Shown: positions 15,632 to 24,389 of the stretch, piece after piece
How positions within the stretch are numbered: position 1 is the first letter of the stretch
How the letters are laid out: each line of letters begins with the position of its first letter
Source: Bacillota bacterium
GTDB taxonomy: Bacteria > Bacillota > Sulfobacillia > RBS10-35 > Bu92
Length of the DNA stretch: 32,701 bases
Direction of reading: 5' to 3'
NCBI GenBank assembly: GCA_014896375.1
Contig: JADBKN010000036.1
Location: 1 to 32,701, forward strand
Program-made: the position numbers and the translations under genes
The notes under the pieces: model-generated
What the model saw: only the letters and a program-made list of their open reading frames with translations
What the model was told of the DNA's origin: nothing
Databases searched by the model: none

Positions 15632-17425
15632 TCACCGGTAGGCGCGCGCCTGGAGTTCGAACAGCTCCGCGTAGAGGCCGCCCATCGCCATGAGTTGCGC
15701 GTGGCTGCCGGACTCCACGATGCGGCCGCGGTCGAGCACGAGGATGAGGTCCGCCATGCGCACGGTGGAGAAGCGGTGAGAGACGAAGAGCGTGATGCCG
15801 CCGAAGGCGCGGCGCCCGCGGGCGATCCCCGCGTAACGCTGGAAGAGCGCGTACTCCGTCTCGGCGTCCAGGGAGGCGGTGGGTTCGTCAAGGACCAGGA
15901 GGAGCGGCTCCTCCCGCATCATGGCGCGGCCGAGGGCCAGCTTCTGCCACTGGCCGCCGGAAAGATCGGTGCCGCCCCAGGTGCGCCCGAGCATCGTGGC
16001 GAGCCCCTCCGGCAGCGCCTCCACCACATCCCACCCACCGGCGGCGCGCAGCGCGCGTTCCACCTCCGCGTCCAGCCGCTCGCCCGCCGTAAGGAGCTCC
16101 AGCGCGCCCACGCCGACAGCTTCCCGCACCGGCAGCTCCAGGCGGGCGAAGTCCTGAAAGGCCGCAGCACAGCGCCGGCGCCACTCCTCCACCGGGATCC
16201 CGGCGAGATCCGCGCCGTCGACCGTGATGCGGCCGCCGTCCGGCCGGTACATGCCAAGGAGCAGCTTGACGATCGTGCTCTTGCCGGCGCCGTTCTCTCC
16301 CACGAGGGCCACCACCGCGCCCGCGGGCAGCTCCGCTGAGCATCCGGCCAGCACCTCCGTCTCCGTCCCCGGATATCGGAAGCGCACGTCCTCGAGGCGG
16401 ATGCCCTCCCGCAGGCGCTGCGGCGCCGGTGCCGGAGCCGGCCGCTGCCGCGCCTCAGCCTCGTGGTCCTCAAGGTGCTCCAGGTATCCGGTGATGCGCA
16501 GCACCTCCATGAAGGACTGCACCGCCCAGCTGGCGTTGGACACATGCCCCGCCACCGAGTTCGCCAGGTAGACCGTCATGACCACGTCCCCCGGCGTTGC
16601 GCGCCCGGATGCCGCCTGCCACACCACCCACGCCACCGCGCCCGCGTACCCTGCGCCGAAGGCCAGCCATCCCAGGAGGCTCAGGCGCGCATGGGCCCGC
16701 CGCCCGCGGTCCTCGGTACGGCCGGCCTCCTCCAGGGAACGGAGGAACTGCCTACGCAGCTCCTCCGCGAGGCTGAAGATGCGCACCTCCTTCGCCGCGG
16801 CCGGCGCGGCCGCCGCGTGGAGGAGGGACTGCGCGCGCCGGCGCGGCTCCGCGGCCGCCTCCTCGGCGCGCTGTAGGAGGCGCTGGCCGCGCGCCTCAAG
16901 CCAGCTCGGCAGCATGCCCAGCCCGAGGAGCAGGAGGAGCAGCGGCTGCACGCTGGCGAGGAGGACGAGCGCCGTCGCCAGGCGCAGCACATGACCGGCC
17001 GCCACGACCATCATGCCCGTGCCGTGGGAGAGGATCGCCTGCTTCTCCCGTAAGAGCTGCAGGCGGTCCTGCAGGTCCGGCCGCTCGAAGGCCTCAAGGC
17101 CCGGAATCCGCGCCAGGAGGCCGGCCATGCGCTCCTCGTACGCGAGCTTGACCTTCTCGTCCAGCGTGAGGCGCGAGCGCACGCCGACGCCTTGCAGCCC
17201 CAGCATGGCCGTGAGGACCAGGGTGAAGACACCCGCGGCCGCAAGGGCCCCGAGGCTGTCGTGCGCGAGGGCCGCGTCCGTCAAGCGCTTCATCCCGAAC
17301 CCGATGAACGGCTCGGCCGCGAACCCCAGGGGTTCCATGATGAGACTCGCCACGAAGACCAAGGGCGCCGCGCGGTATGCAGTGCGGATGACATCCGCGA
17401 GCGCCCTAAGCCGGCGCCGCTTCAT
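15632..17425 (-). CDS. ABC exporter half-transporter (fused membrane and ATPase domains), second of pair
   Basis: A 597-residue half-transporter. Membrane domain at about 15-320, with a coupling segment AAAKEVRIFSL (210-219). ATPase domain has Walker A GENGAGKS (376-383), signature LSGGQ (488-492), Walker B LLLVLDE (508-514), D-loop SLD and H-loop His550, so all catalytic residues are present. ATG 17425 has AGGAGGGGG upstream and overlaps the preceding gene by 20 nt. Two dissimilar half-transporters in tandem suggest a heterodimeric exporter; both have intact catalytic glutamates, unlike many heterodimers with one degenerate site. No peptidase or accessory domain is seen; the substrate is unknown. 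Confidence 0.92.
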   Translation of the reverse strand: MKRRRLRALADVIRTAYRAAPLVFVASLIMEPLGFAAEPFIGFGMKRLTDAALAHDSLGALAAAGVFTLVLTAMLGLQGVGVRSRLTLDEKVKLAYEERMAGLLARIPGLEAFERPDLQDRLQLLREKQAILSHGTGMMVVAAGHVLRLATALVLLASVQPLLLLLLGLGMLPSWLEARGQRLLQRAEEAAAEPRRRAQSLLHAAAAPAAAKEVRIFSLAEELRRQFLRSLEEAGRTEDRGRRAHARLSLLGWLAFGAGYAGAVAWVVWQAASGRATPGDVVMTVYLANSVAGHVSNASWAVQSFMEVLRITGYLEHLEDHEAEARQRPAPAPAPQRLREGIRLEDVRFRYPGTETEVLAGCSAELPAGAVVALVGENGAGKSTIVKLLLGMYRPDGGRITVDGADLAGIPVEEWRRRCAAAFQDFARLELPVREAVGVGALELLTAGERLDAEVERALRAAGGWDVVEALPEGLATMLGRTWGGTDLSGGQWQKLALGRAMMREEPLLLVLDEPTASLDAETEYALFQRYAGIARGRRAFGGITLFVSHRFSTVRMADLILVLDRGRIVESGSHAQLMAMGGLYAELFELQARAYR

Positions 17426-19265
17426 CGCCTTCCCCCTCCTGGAAGCGTTCCGCCTGCACGCGATACATGCGGGCATAGCGGCCGTCGAGGGCCATGAGTT
17501 CCTCGTGCGTACCGGATTCCGTCACCCGGCCGTCCTCCAGCACCACGATGCGGTCGGCGAGGCGCACCGTGGCGAAGCGGTGCGAGACGAGAATCGTCGT
17601 GAGGCCGCGCGTGACCTCAAGGAAGAGGTCGTAGAACTCCGCCTCCGCGCGGATGTCCAGGCTGGCCGTGGGCTCGTCGAGGATGAGCACCCGCGCGCCG
17701 CCCTCAAGGGCCAGGAAGGCCCGCGCCAGGGCAAGGCGCTGCCACTGCCCTCCGGAAAGGTCCACGCCGCCCCTGAAGCGCCGGGAAAGGGGCGTCTCCA
17801 GCTGCCGCGGCAGGGCGGCGACGATCTCCCGCGCACCGGCCCGCTCCAGCGCGGCCCAGAGCGCCTCGTCCCGGTCCTTCAGCTCAAGGCGGCCGAAGCC
17901 GACGTTGTCGCGCACAGGGAGCTCCCAGCGCGTGAAGTCCTGGAAGATCACGGCCAGCTGGCGGCGCCAGGCGGCGGCGTTGTGCGGCCCGAGGGGTACG
18001 CCGTCGATGGTCACGGCGCCGCGGTCCGGGAGATAGAGGGCGGCGAGCAGCTTGATCAGCGTCGTCTTGCCGGCGCCGTTGGCGCCGACGATCGCGAGTG
18101 AGCGGCGGGCCGGGATCTCCAGATCCAGCCCGCGCAACACGGGGCGGGGGTCCCCGGGGTAGTGGAAGTCGACGCCTTCGAAGCGGATGGCGCGCTCCAG
18201 GCGCAGGGCGGGGGTGCCGGCGATGCCGGCGCGCGCGTCCTCCGCAGGTGCCTGCAGCTCCCGCTGCAGCTCCCGCACCTTGCGCATCGCCAACACCGCC
18301 TGCACCAATGCGTGCCCGCCGTCTGCGTTATCGAGGAGCTGCCCCATGCCGAAAAAGGCCTGCAGGTACATGGCCAACTGGCCGATGGTGAGGCGCCCCT
18401 GCGCCGCCGCCGCGGCCATGGCCGCCGCAACGGCGAAGCCGGCCACGGCCTGCACCGCCGCCGCCACCGCCAGCGTGCCGCGATTACGCGCTCGCGCGCT
18501 CCAGATGAGCCCCAGCCCGGAGAGGGCGGATGCTCGCAGCCGCTCCACAAGAAACGGCTCAAGCCCGTACACGCGCACCTCTTTGGCCGCCGCCGGGCCC
18601 AGCGCCAGCTCCAGGAAGTAGGCGCTGCGGCGCAGGTGCGGCGCGGCACCTTCGGTAGACAACGTGAAGGTCTCGATCTCGCGGGCGAGCCAACGCTGGA
18701 AGGCGTACAGCCCCGCCAGCACGACAAACGGCGCCCACCACGCGAAGCGGAAGAGCAGCACACCGTTCGCCAGCCCGCTGAGCCGCTGGCCGCCGATGCT
18801 CAAGAGGAGCCGCACGGCCGTGCCGCCGCGGGCGGACCCCGCCTCCCCGCCGGCCATGGCCACGCGGTCCGCGATCTCCGGCCGCTCCAGCTCCTGCACG
18901 CCGTGGGGCGCATTGACGGCGTCGAGCACCATGGCGCCCAGATGACGGTCCACGCGCCACGCGAAAGCATCGGCGGCCGCGCTCCCGAAGCGGCGCACGA
19001 CCACATCCGCGAGGTAAAGGGCCAAAAGGGCGCCCAGCCAGAGGCCGAGCGCCCCCAATCCGCCGCCCGCGCCGAGCCGCCTCACGCCCTCCGGCACGGC
19101 ATCGACCATCCGTCCAAGTACGACGGCGAACGCGGCCGGTTCGAGACCCCGCCAAAAAATGAGCGCTCCCAGCAAGAGCGTCCGGCCCGGCGAGCATTCC
19201 CAGAGGATGCCCGCTGCTGTCCAGAAGGGGCCGCACGCCAGCTTGCGCAGGAGCGCCACGCTCAC
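17406..19265 (-). CDS. ABC exporter half-transporter (fused membrane and ATPase domains), first of pair
   Basis: A 619-residue half-transporter with a membrane domain at about 25-325 and a coupling segment AAAKEVRVYGL (225-235). The ATPase domain has Walker A GANGAGKT (394-401), signature LSGGQ (503-507), Walker B VLILDE (526-531), D-loop SLD and H-loop His562. It resembles its downstream partner closely in layout, including the shared AAKEVR coupling motif, so the pair probably arose by duplication. GTG 19265 overlaps the aldehyde dehydrogenase stop by 4 nt (GTGA). The coupling ties this exporter to proline/glutamate catabolism genetically; a functional link is only inferred. Confidence 0.92.
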   Translation of the reverse strand: MSVALLRKLACGPFWTAAGILWECSPGRTLLLGALIFWRGLEPAAFAVVLGRMVDAVPEGVRRLGAGGGLGALGLWLGALLALYLADVVVRRFGSAAADAFAWRVDRHLGAMVLDAVNAPHGVQELERPEIADRVAMAGGEAGSARGGTAVRLLLSIGGQRLSGLANGVLLFRFAWWAPFVVLAGLYAFQRWLAREIETFTLSTEGAAPHLRRSAYFLELALGPAAAKEVRVYGLEPFLVERLRASALSGLGLIWSARARNRGTLAVAAAVQAVAGFAVAAAMAAAAAQGRLTIGQLAMYLQAFFGMGQLLDNADGGHALVQAVLAMRKVRELQRELQAPAEDARAGIAGTPALRLERAIRFEGVDFHYPGDPRPVLRGLDLEIPARRSLAIVGANGAGKTTLIKLLAALYLPDRGAVTIDGVPLGPHNAAAWRRQLAVIFQDFTRWELPVRDNVGFGRLELKDRDEALWAALERAGAREIVAALPRQLETPLSRRFRGGVDLSGGQWQRLALARAFLALEGGARVLILDEPTASLDIRAEAEFYDLFLEVTRGLTTILVSHRFATVRLADRIVVLEDGRVTESGTHEELMALDGRYARMYRVQAERFQEGEGDEAAPA

Positions 19266-20809
19266 AACCTCTCAGAGATCGCCTTCGCCTGCAGGAACGA
19301 GAGCAGGTAGTCCGGACCTCCCGCCTTCGAATCCGTGCCCGACATGTTGAAGCCGCCGAACGGGTGCACGCCCACGAGCGCGCCAGTGCACTTGCGGTTG
19401 AGGTAGAGGTTGCCGACGTGGAACTCCACCCGCGCGCGCTCCAGGTGATCCATGTTCCGCGAGTAGACCGAGCCGGTGAGCCCGTACTGCGTGCCGTTCG
19501 CGATCTCCATGGCCTCGTCGAAGTCCTTCGCGCGGATGAAGGCGCAGACCGGCCCGAAGATCTCCTCCTGGGCGATGCGTGCGTCCGGGGCCACGTCCGC
19601 GAAGATCGTCGGCTCGATGAAGTAGCCCTCGCGCGGCCCCTTTTCGCCGCCCGTGACGAGCTTCCCTTCGCGCTTGCCGACCTCGATGTAGTCGAGGATC
19701 TTGCGGTACGCCGCCTCGTCGATCACCGGGCCCATGTCCACGTCGAGGTCCCAGGCCGGACCCACCTTCAGCTTCTTCGTACGCTCCACGGCGCGCTCCA
19801 AGACCTCGTCGTAGGCCTTACCGATGCCGATCACGCGGCTCGCCGCGGAGCATTTCTGCCCCTGGAAGCCGAAGGCCGAGGACACGATGGCCGCGGCCGC
19901 CGCCTCGTAGTCGGCGCCTTCGTCGACGACGATCGCGTCCTTGCCGCCCATCTCCGCCACGACGCGCTTGAGCCAGATCTGGCCGGGGTGCACCTTCGCG
20001 GCGCGCTCATAGATGCGCACGCCCACATCTCGGGAGCCCGTGAAGGAGATGAAGCGCGTCTTGGGGTGGTCGACGAGGTAGTCGCCGATCTCCTCGCCGC
20101 TTCCCGGGAGGAAGTTGATCACGCCCGGCGGCAGCCCCGCCTCCTCCATGATCTCGACGAACTTGTAGCCGATGACGGGCGTCGCCGAGGCCGGCTTCAG
20201 GAGCACCGTGTTGCCGGTGACGACCGCGGAGCTCGTCATGCCGGTGAGGATGGCCAGCGGGAAGTTCCACGGCGGGATGATGGCGCCCACGCCGAGCGGG
20301 ATGTAGACGAGGTCGTTGTCCTCGTCCGGCAGGCGCGTCAGGTCCGGGTGCTGCGAGAGGCGCACCATTTCCCGCGCGTAATACTCAAGGAAGTCGATGG
20401 CCTCGGCCACGTCGGCGTCGGCCTCCACGGCCGGCTTGCCGGCCTCGAACTGCTCCAGGGCGACGAGCTCGTACCGGCGCCGGCGCATCTCCGCGGCCGC
20501 GCGCAACAGCACCCGCGCGCGCGCCTCCGGGTGCACGCGGGACCAGCGCTCGAAGGCCTCCCACGCGGTCTTCATCGCCTTGTCCACATGGGAGCGGTCG
20601 GCCTGCGAGACCTGCGCGATGACTTCCTCGGAGCGCGAGGGGTTGATCGACGGCCGCTTGCGGTTCGTCTCGATGCGTTGCCCGCCGATGACGAGCGGAT
20701 AGGCGCGGCCGAATTCGGAGCGCACCTTCTCCTGCGCCGCGAGCAGCGCCTCCCGTTCCGCCGGGTCGCGGTACAGCCGCACCGGCTCATTCTGGAACGG
20801 CGTCCTCAC
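19262..20809 (-). CDS. pruA: L-glutamate gamma-semialdehyde (1-pyrroline-5-carboxylate) dehydrogenase
   Basis: The 515-residue NAD-dependent enzyme oxidises glutamate gamma-semialdehyde to glutamate, the last step of proline and arginine breakdown. It has the RocA/PruA length and landmarks: IPPWNFPLAILTGM (178-191), FTGSRDVG (256-263), catalytic base Glu286 in VAEMGGKDA, and nucleophile Cys320 in GQKCSAASR. The C-terminus carries the PFGGFNMSGTDSKAGG family motif. GTG 20809 has AAGGAGGG at 7-8 nt. It is the first gene of a leftward operon with two ABC half-transporters. Proline dehydrogenase, the usual partner, is not in the window. Confidence 0.95.
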   Translation of the reverse strand: MRTPFQNEPVRLYRDPAEREALLAAQEKVRSEFGRAYPLVIGGQRIETNRKRPSINPSRSEEVIAQVSQADRSHVDKAMKTAWEAFERWSRVHPEARARVLLRAAAEMRRRRYELVALEQFEAGKPAVEADADVAEAIDFLEYYAREMVRLSQHPDLTRLPDEDNDLVYIPLGVGAIIPPWNFPLAILTGMTSSAVVTGNTVLLKPASATPVIGYKFVEIMEEAGLPPGVINFLPGSGEEIGDYLVDHPKTRFISFTGSRDVGVRIYERAAKVHPGQIWLKRVVAEMGGKDAIVVDEGADYEAAAAAIVSSAFGFQGQKCSAASRVIGIGKAYDEVLERAVERTKKLKVGPAWDLDVDMGPVIDEAAYRKILDYIEVGKREGKLVTGGEKGPREGYFIEPTIFADVAPDARIAQEEIFGPVCAFIRAKDFDEAMEIANGTQYGLTGSVYSRNMDHLERARVEFHVGNLYLNRKCTGALVGVHPFGGFNMSGTDSKAGGPDYLLSFLQAKAISERL

Positions 20810-20944
20810 GGGAATCCCTCCTTACGGATCTGCCACTCCCCAGTATGCCAGAAAGCGCGCAGCCGGGCGGCACGGCGGCCGGCACGCGCGCGGCCGTCGT
20901 GTGCCAGCGCGGCCGGCACGGCGCGCAGACCGGCCGTGCGGCCG

Positions 20945-20973
20945 TACATGCCTAGGCCGGCGAGTGGTAGAAT
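20945..20973 (+). promoter_or_regulatory. Possible ctaB promoter
   Basis: TAGAAT (20968-20973) matches the sigma-A -10 consensus at five of six positions; 17 nt upstream is TACATG, a poor -35. It lies 57 nt before the ctaB start in the divergent pruA-ctaB gap. The gap also has a direct repeat GGCCGGCACG at 20877 and 20911, of unknown role. Confidence 0.3.
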
Positions 20974-21029
20974 CACTCCTGGCATCCGCGCGTCCGCGCG
21001 CGGGCGGGAAAGAGAGTGGTGGCACGCCG

Positions 21030-21923
21030 ATGGCATCGGCACCGCAGGCAGCTGTCGCGCCGGCGCGCACGCTTCAGCAGGCGGCGCGGGACTACCTCTC
21101 GCTGACGAAGCCCGGCATCGTGCTGCTCATGCTGGTGGCGACCGTCACGACGATGTGGGCGGCCGCGGACGGCCGGCTGTCCCCGTGGCTGCTCGTCACC
21201 ACGCTGGCCGGCACCGCGTTGGCGGCCGGCGCGGCGAACACCTTCAACTGTTACATCGACCGCGACATCGACGCCGTCATGCGCCGCACGCAGCACCGCC
21301 CGCTGCCGGCCGGCCGCCTCAGCCCGGCCCAGGCCTTCCGCTTCGGACTCGTCCTCGCGGCGGCCTCGTTCGCGGTGCTGTCCACCTGGGTGAACCTTCT
21401 CACGGCGGTCATCGCGCTCGCCGGCGCGGCCTTCTACGTCTTCGTCTACACGCTCTGGCTCAAGCGCTCCACGCCGCAGAACATCGTCATCGGCGGCGCC
21501 GCCGGCGCCGTGCCGCCGCTCATCGGCTGGGCGGCTGTCACCAACCATGTCAGCCTCGCGGCCGTGCTGCTCTTCCTCGTCATCTTCCTCTGGACGCCGC
21601 CGCACTTCTGGGCGCTGGCCCTGTACAAGAACGAGGACTACCGCCGCGCGGGCGTGCCCATGATGCCGGTGGTGCGCGGGGAGCGGGCGACGAAGATCCA
21701 GATGCTGGTCTACACCGTGCTCATGGTGCTCTGCACGCTGGCGCTCTACCCGCTGGGCGTGGCCGGCCCGGTCTACGCGGCGGGGGCGCTCCTTTTGGGC
21801 GCGGCCTACGTGACGCTCGGCGTGCAAGCGCTGCGCGACGCCACGGAGCGCATGGCGCGCCGCCTGTTCGGGTACTCCATCCTGTACCTCGGGCTGCTCT
21901 TCCTCCTCCTCGCCTTCGGCTAG
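21030..21923 (+). CDS. ctaB: Protoheme IX farnesyltransferase (heme O synthase)
   Basis: The 297-residue polytopic UbiA-family enzyme attaches a farnesyl group to heme B to make heme O for heme-copper oxidases. The first prenyl-diphosphate site is NCYIDRDID (Asn73, Asp77, Asp81), followed by MRRTQHRPLPAGR; the second conserved segment is ALYKNEDYRRAGVPMMPVVRG. TPPHFWALAL is another family hallmark. ATG 21030 has GGTGG at 8 nt, a weak site, but the frame upstream lacks homology. CtaA (heme A synthase) and oxidase subunits are not in the window, so the gene stands alone. It implies aerobic respiration. Confidence 0.96.
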   Translation: MASAPQAAVAPARTLQQAARDYLSLTKPGIVLLMLVATVTTMWAAADGRLSPWLLVTTLAGTALAAGAANTFNCYIDRDIDAVMRRTQHRPLPAGRLSPAQAFRFGLVLAAASFAVLSTWVNLLTAVIALAGAAFYVFVYTLWLKRSTPQNIVIGGAAGAVPPLIGWAAVTNHVSLAAVLLFLVIFLWTPPHFWALALYKNEDYRRAGVPMMPVVRGERATKIQMLVYTVLMVLCTLALYPLGVAGPVYAAGALLLGAAYVTLGVQALRDATERMARRLFGYSILYLGLLFLLLAFG

Positions 21924-21981
21924 GCTGCGCGGCGCGGAGGGGGCTGCTATCATCGGTGACGTGGAAGGAGGCCAGGGGAAC

Positions 21982-22374
21982 ATGTGGCAGGAGCTCGCAG
22001 CCGCGATTTCAGCACTCTTCCTCGCGTCCGCGCCGTTTTGGAACGGCTTCGCCAACGACCGTGAAATCGTCCTCTTGAACTTCGTGGTGGCGATTCACGT
22101 CTTCCTTTTGTCCATCGCCTCGCGGGCCATCTCGAAGTACAACCTGCGCACGAAGCAGAACCGCCAGCAGCGCCGCTGGCTCATGTACATCGCCGCCGCC
22201 TTCGGCGCCGCAGCCGCCTTCGTCCCGCCGCTCCTGGGCAAGGGCGCGGACCTCACCGCCTCCCGAGACAACCTCGTCTTCGGCGTGGCCATCTTCCTCT
22301 TCTCGCTCTGGTCGGCCATGCTGCCGCCGTACGAGGTCGACGAGGAACCGATCACGAGGGCCGACGCCGCATAA
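21982..22374 (+). CDS. Small membrane protein with two SPW-like repeats
   Basis: The 130-residue protein has four hydrophobic segments in two similar halves. Half one has APFWNGFANDREIVLLNFVV; half two has VPPLLGKGADLTASRDNLVFG. Both follow the SPW-repeat plan: a helix ending in a Pro-containing turn, a polar loop, then Asn before the next helix. The function of this family is unknown. ATG 21982 has AAGGAGG about 10 nt upstream; an in-frame GTG at 21961 overlaps the ribosome site and is less likely. It lies 58 nt after ctaB, possibly co-transcribed, and its last 23 nt overlap the convergent yitT-like gene. Confidence 0.65.
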   Translation: MWQELAAAISALFLASAPFWNGFANDREIVLLNFVVAIHVFLLSIASRAISKYNLRTKQNRQQRRWLMYIAAAFGAAAAFVPPLLGKGADLTASRDNLVFGVAIFLFSLWSAMLPPYEVDEEPITRADAA

Positions 22375-23290
22375 GGCGCCGCAACGGGTTCGGCCGGCCG
22401 GCCGCGCCACGCCGCCGGCGGGGCGCGGGCAGCCGGCCGAACCCCTGGCCCAGCACCTCCGTGGCGTCCATCACGGTCACAAAGGCGTCCGGGTCCGCCT
22501 CCGCCACGAGTTGCCGCAGCCGGTAGATCTGCGAGAGCGACACGACCACCCACACCACCTTGCGCGGCGCGGCCGTGTAGCCGCCCTGCGCCTCCACCAC
22601 GGTGGCGCCGCGGCCCAGCTCCCGCGTGACGGCCGCCAGGATGCGGCGCGGCTCGGAGGTGACGATCATCGCCGCCTTGCCGCGCACCGGACCCTCCACG
22701 ATGAACGTCACCACGCGGCCCGCGATGTACGTGACGATCCACGCGTAGAGCGCCGTCGACACGCCCACCCAGAACGCCAGCCCGCCCAGCACCAGCACGT
22801 CGAAGGCGAGGTAGGTGACGGTGTAGCTCACGCCGCGCCAGTCGTTGAGGAAGCGCGCGAGGATGTCCGTGCCCCCCGAGGAGCCGCCGCCGTGCATGAG
22901 AAGGCCGATGCCCGCGCCGGAGACGACGCCCGCGTAGACCGAGGCGAGCAGCGCATCCTGCAGCACCACCGGCGCCTGGGAGAAGACCGGCAGCCAGGCG
23001 CTCACGAGGCCGATACCGACGAGCGTCCGCACGATGAAGCCGGGACCGATGAACCACCAACCGAGCGCCAGGAGCGGCACGTTGAGGGCCGGGTAGAGCC
23101 ACGAGACCGGCCAGCCGGTGAGGTAGTGGATGAGTACGGCGAGGCCGGCGAAGCCGCCGTCCCCCAGGCGGTTCGGCACGATGAGGCCGTTGATGGAGAA
23201 GGCGAGGAGCGCGGCGCCGGCCACCATCTGGAGAAAGTCGCGCGCGGGGCCGCTCCAGCGCCCGAGCCGTGCGCGCATCCGGTGAAGCAT
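22352..23290 (-). CDS. YitT family membrane protein (DUF161 + DUF2179)
   Basis: The 312-residue protein has an N-terminal five-to-six helix domain with GLIVPNRLGDGGFAGLAVL, ALNVPLLALGWWFIG and the glycine-rich LMHGGGSSGGTDILAR, all typical of YitT/YvjA. The C-terminal cytosolic domain (about 215-285, GKAAMIVTSEPRRILAAV...) is the DUF2179 type. The role is unknown; Bacillus genomes carry several paralogues. ATG 23290 has GGAGG immediately upstream. The Arg-rich C-terminus (RRRRGAAGRPNPLRRLMRRRPS region) overlaps the SPW-like gene. Confidence 0.9.
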   Translation of the reverse strand: MLHRMRARLGRWSGPARDFLQMVAGAALLAFSINGLIVPNRLGDGGFAGLAVLIHYLTGWPVSWLYPALNVPLLALGWWFIGPGFIVRTLVGIGLVSAWLPVFSQAPVVLQDALLASVYAGVVSGAGIGLLMHGGGSSGGTDILARFLNDWRGVSYTVTYLAFDVLVLGGLAFWVGVSTALYAWIVTYIAGRVVTFIVEGPVRGKAAMIVTSEPRRILAAVTRELGRGATVVEAQGGYTAAPRKVVWVVVSLSQIYRLRQLVAEADPDAFVTVMDATEVLGQGFGRLPAPRRRRGAAGRPNPLRRLMRRRPS

Positions 23291-23384
23291 GGCTCCTCCC
23301 GCCTCCCTCTCCCCTTCCGGCGCGCGCGAACCCTCTCGCCAGAGGCGCCGGCTGAGCCGTACGCTAGAGCGCGGAGGTCGTGAC

Positions 23385-24389
23385 GTGCACGCACGCGCTG
23401 CCTGGCCTGGGGCGCTCCTCGCCGCTCTTTCCGCGTCGGCCTTCGCCCTCTTGCCCATCTTCGCGCGCATCGCCTACGCCGGCGGGGCCAGCGTGACGAC
23501 CGCGCTCTTCTTGCGCTTCACCGGCGCGGCCGCGCTCTTCTTCGCGATCGGCCGCCTGCGGGCCTTCACCGCGCGCAGGAACGCGGCCCACATGGGGGCC
23601 CGACCGCCCGCCGCTCCCCAGACGGCCCGCGCCCCTCGCCCAGCGGCCCGCCGCGCGGGCTCCCGGCTTCTCCTCCTCGCCGGCGTCCTCTACGCCGCCC
23701 AGTCCATCCTCTACTTCTCCGCGGTGCGCGCCATCCCGGCCTCGCTGGCCGCGCTGCTCCTCTACCTCTATCCGGTGCTCGTCGCGCTCCTCGACGTGCG
23801 CTTCGGCGGGCGCCGGCTCGACCGCCGGCTCGTCGCGGCGCTCGCGCTGGCGCTCGCCGGCCTCGCCCTGGTGCTCGGCGCGCCGCGCGGCGCACGGCTC
23901 GACGGCGTGCTCCTGGCGTTCGGCGCCGCCGTCGTGTTCAGCACCTACGTGCTCGTGAGCGACCGCGCCCTGCGCGCGGTCGACCCCCTCGACGCCGCGA
24001 CGGTCATCGCCGCCGCCTCGGCGGCCGCCTCCCTGGCGGCGGCCGCGGCCTCCTCCACGCTGACGCCGGCGCTCGACGCCCCGGCCTGGTGGGCGGTGGC
24101 CGCGCTGGCCGTCGTCTGCACCGGCCTCGCCTGGCCCGCCTTCCTCACGAGCGTGCGTTGGATCGGCCCCACGCGCGCCTCCGTCATCAGCACGGTGGAG
24201 CCGCCCGTCACCACGCTGGCCGCCGCCCTGGTCTTCGGCGAACGCATCGGTGCCGCGCAGGCGGCCGGCGGCGTCCTCATCCTCGCGGGCGCCGTGCTCG
24301 CCACGTTGGCCGGCGGGGCGGACGCGGCCGCCTACGTGCCGGCCGCCACCTCCGCGTCCGAGCGGCGCGTCTCCCGCAGCCAGACATAG
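23385..24389 (+). CDS. EamA/DMT family transporter
   Basis: The 334-residue protein has ten predicted helices in two EamA repeats separated near residue 185. Repeat one ends with AIPASLAALLLYLYPVLVALLDV; repeat two with RWIGPTRASVISTVEPPVTTLAAALVFGERI, both classic EamA signatures before the last helix. Between helices 2 and 3 is a long Ala/Pro/Arg loop. These carriers usually export metabolites such as amino acids; the substrate cannot be told. GTG 23385 follows GGAGG at 7 nt. The final 58 nt overlap the convergent MFS gene. Confidence 0.9.
   Translation: MHARAAWPGALLAALSASAFALLPIFARIAYAGGASVTTALFLRFTGAAALFFAIGRLRAFTARRNAAHMGARPPAAPQTARAPRPAARRAGSRLLLLAGVLYAAQSILYFSAVRAIPASLAALLLYLYPVLVALLDVRFGGRRLDRRLVAALALALAGLALVLGAPRGARLDGVLLAFGAAVVFSTYVLVSDRALRAVDPLDAATVIAAASAAASLAAAAASSTLTPALDAPAWWAVAALAVVCTGLAWPAFLTSVRWIGPTRASVISTVEPPVTTLAAALVFGERIGAAQAAGGVLILAGAVLATLAGGADAAAYVPAATSASERRVSRSQT

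Noticed and set aside
19364-22078. Rightward open frame of 904 codons
   Set aside because: Runs antisense to pruA and out of frame through ctaB, both of which are certain genes.
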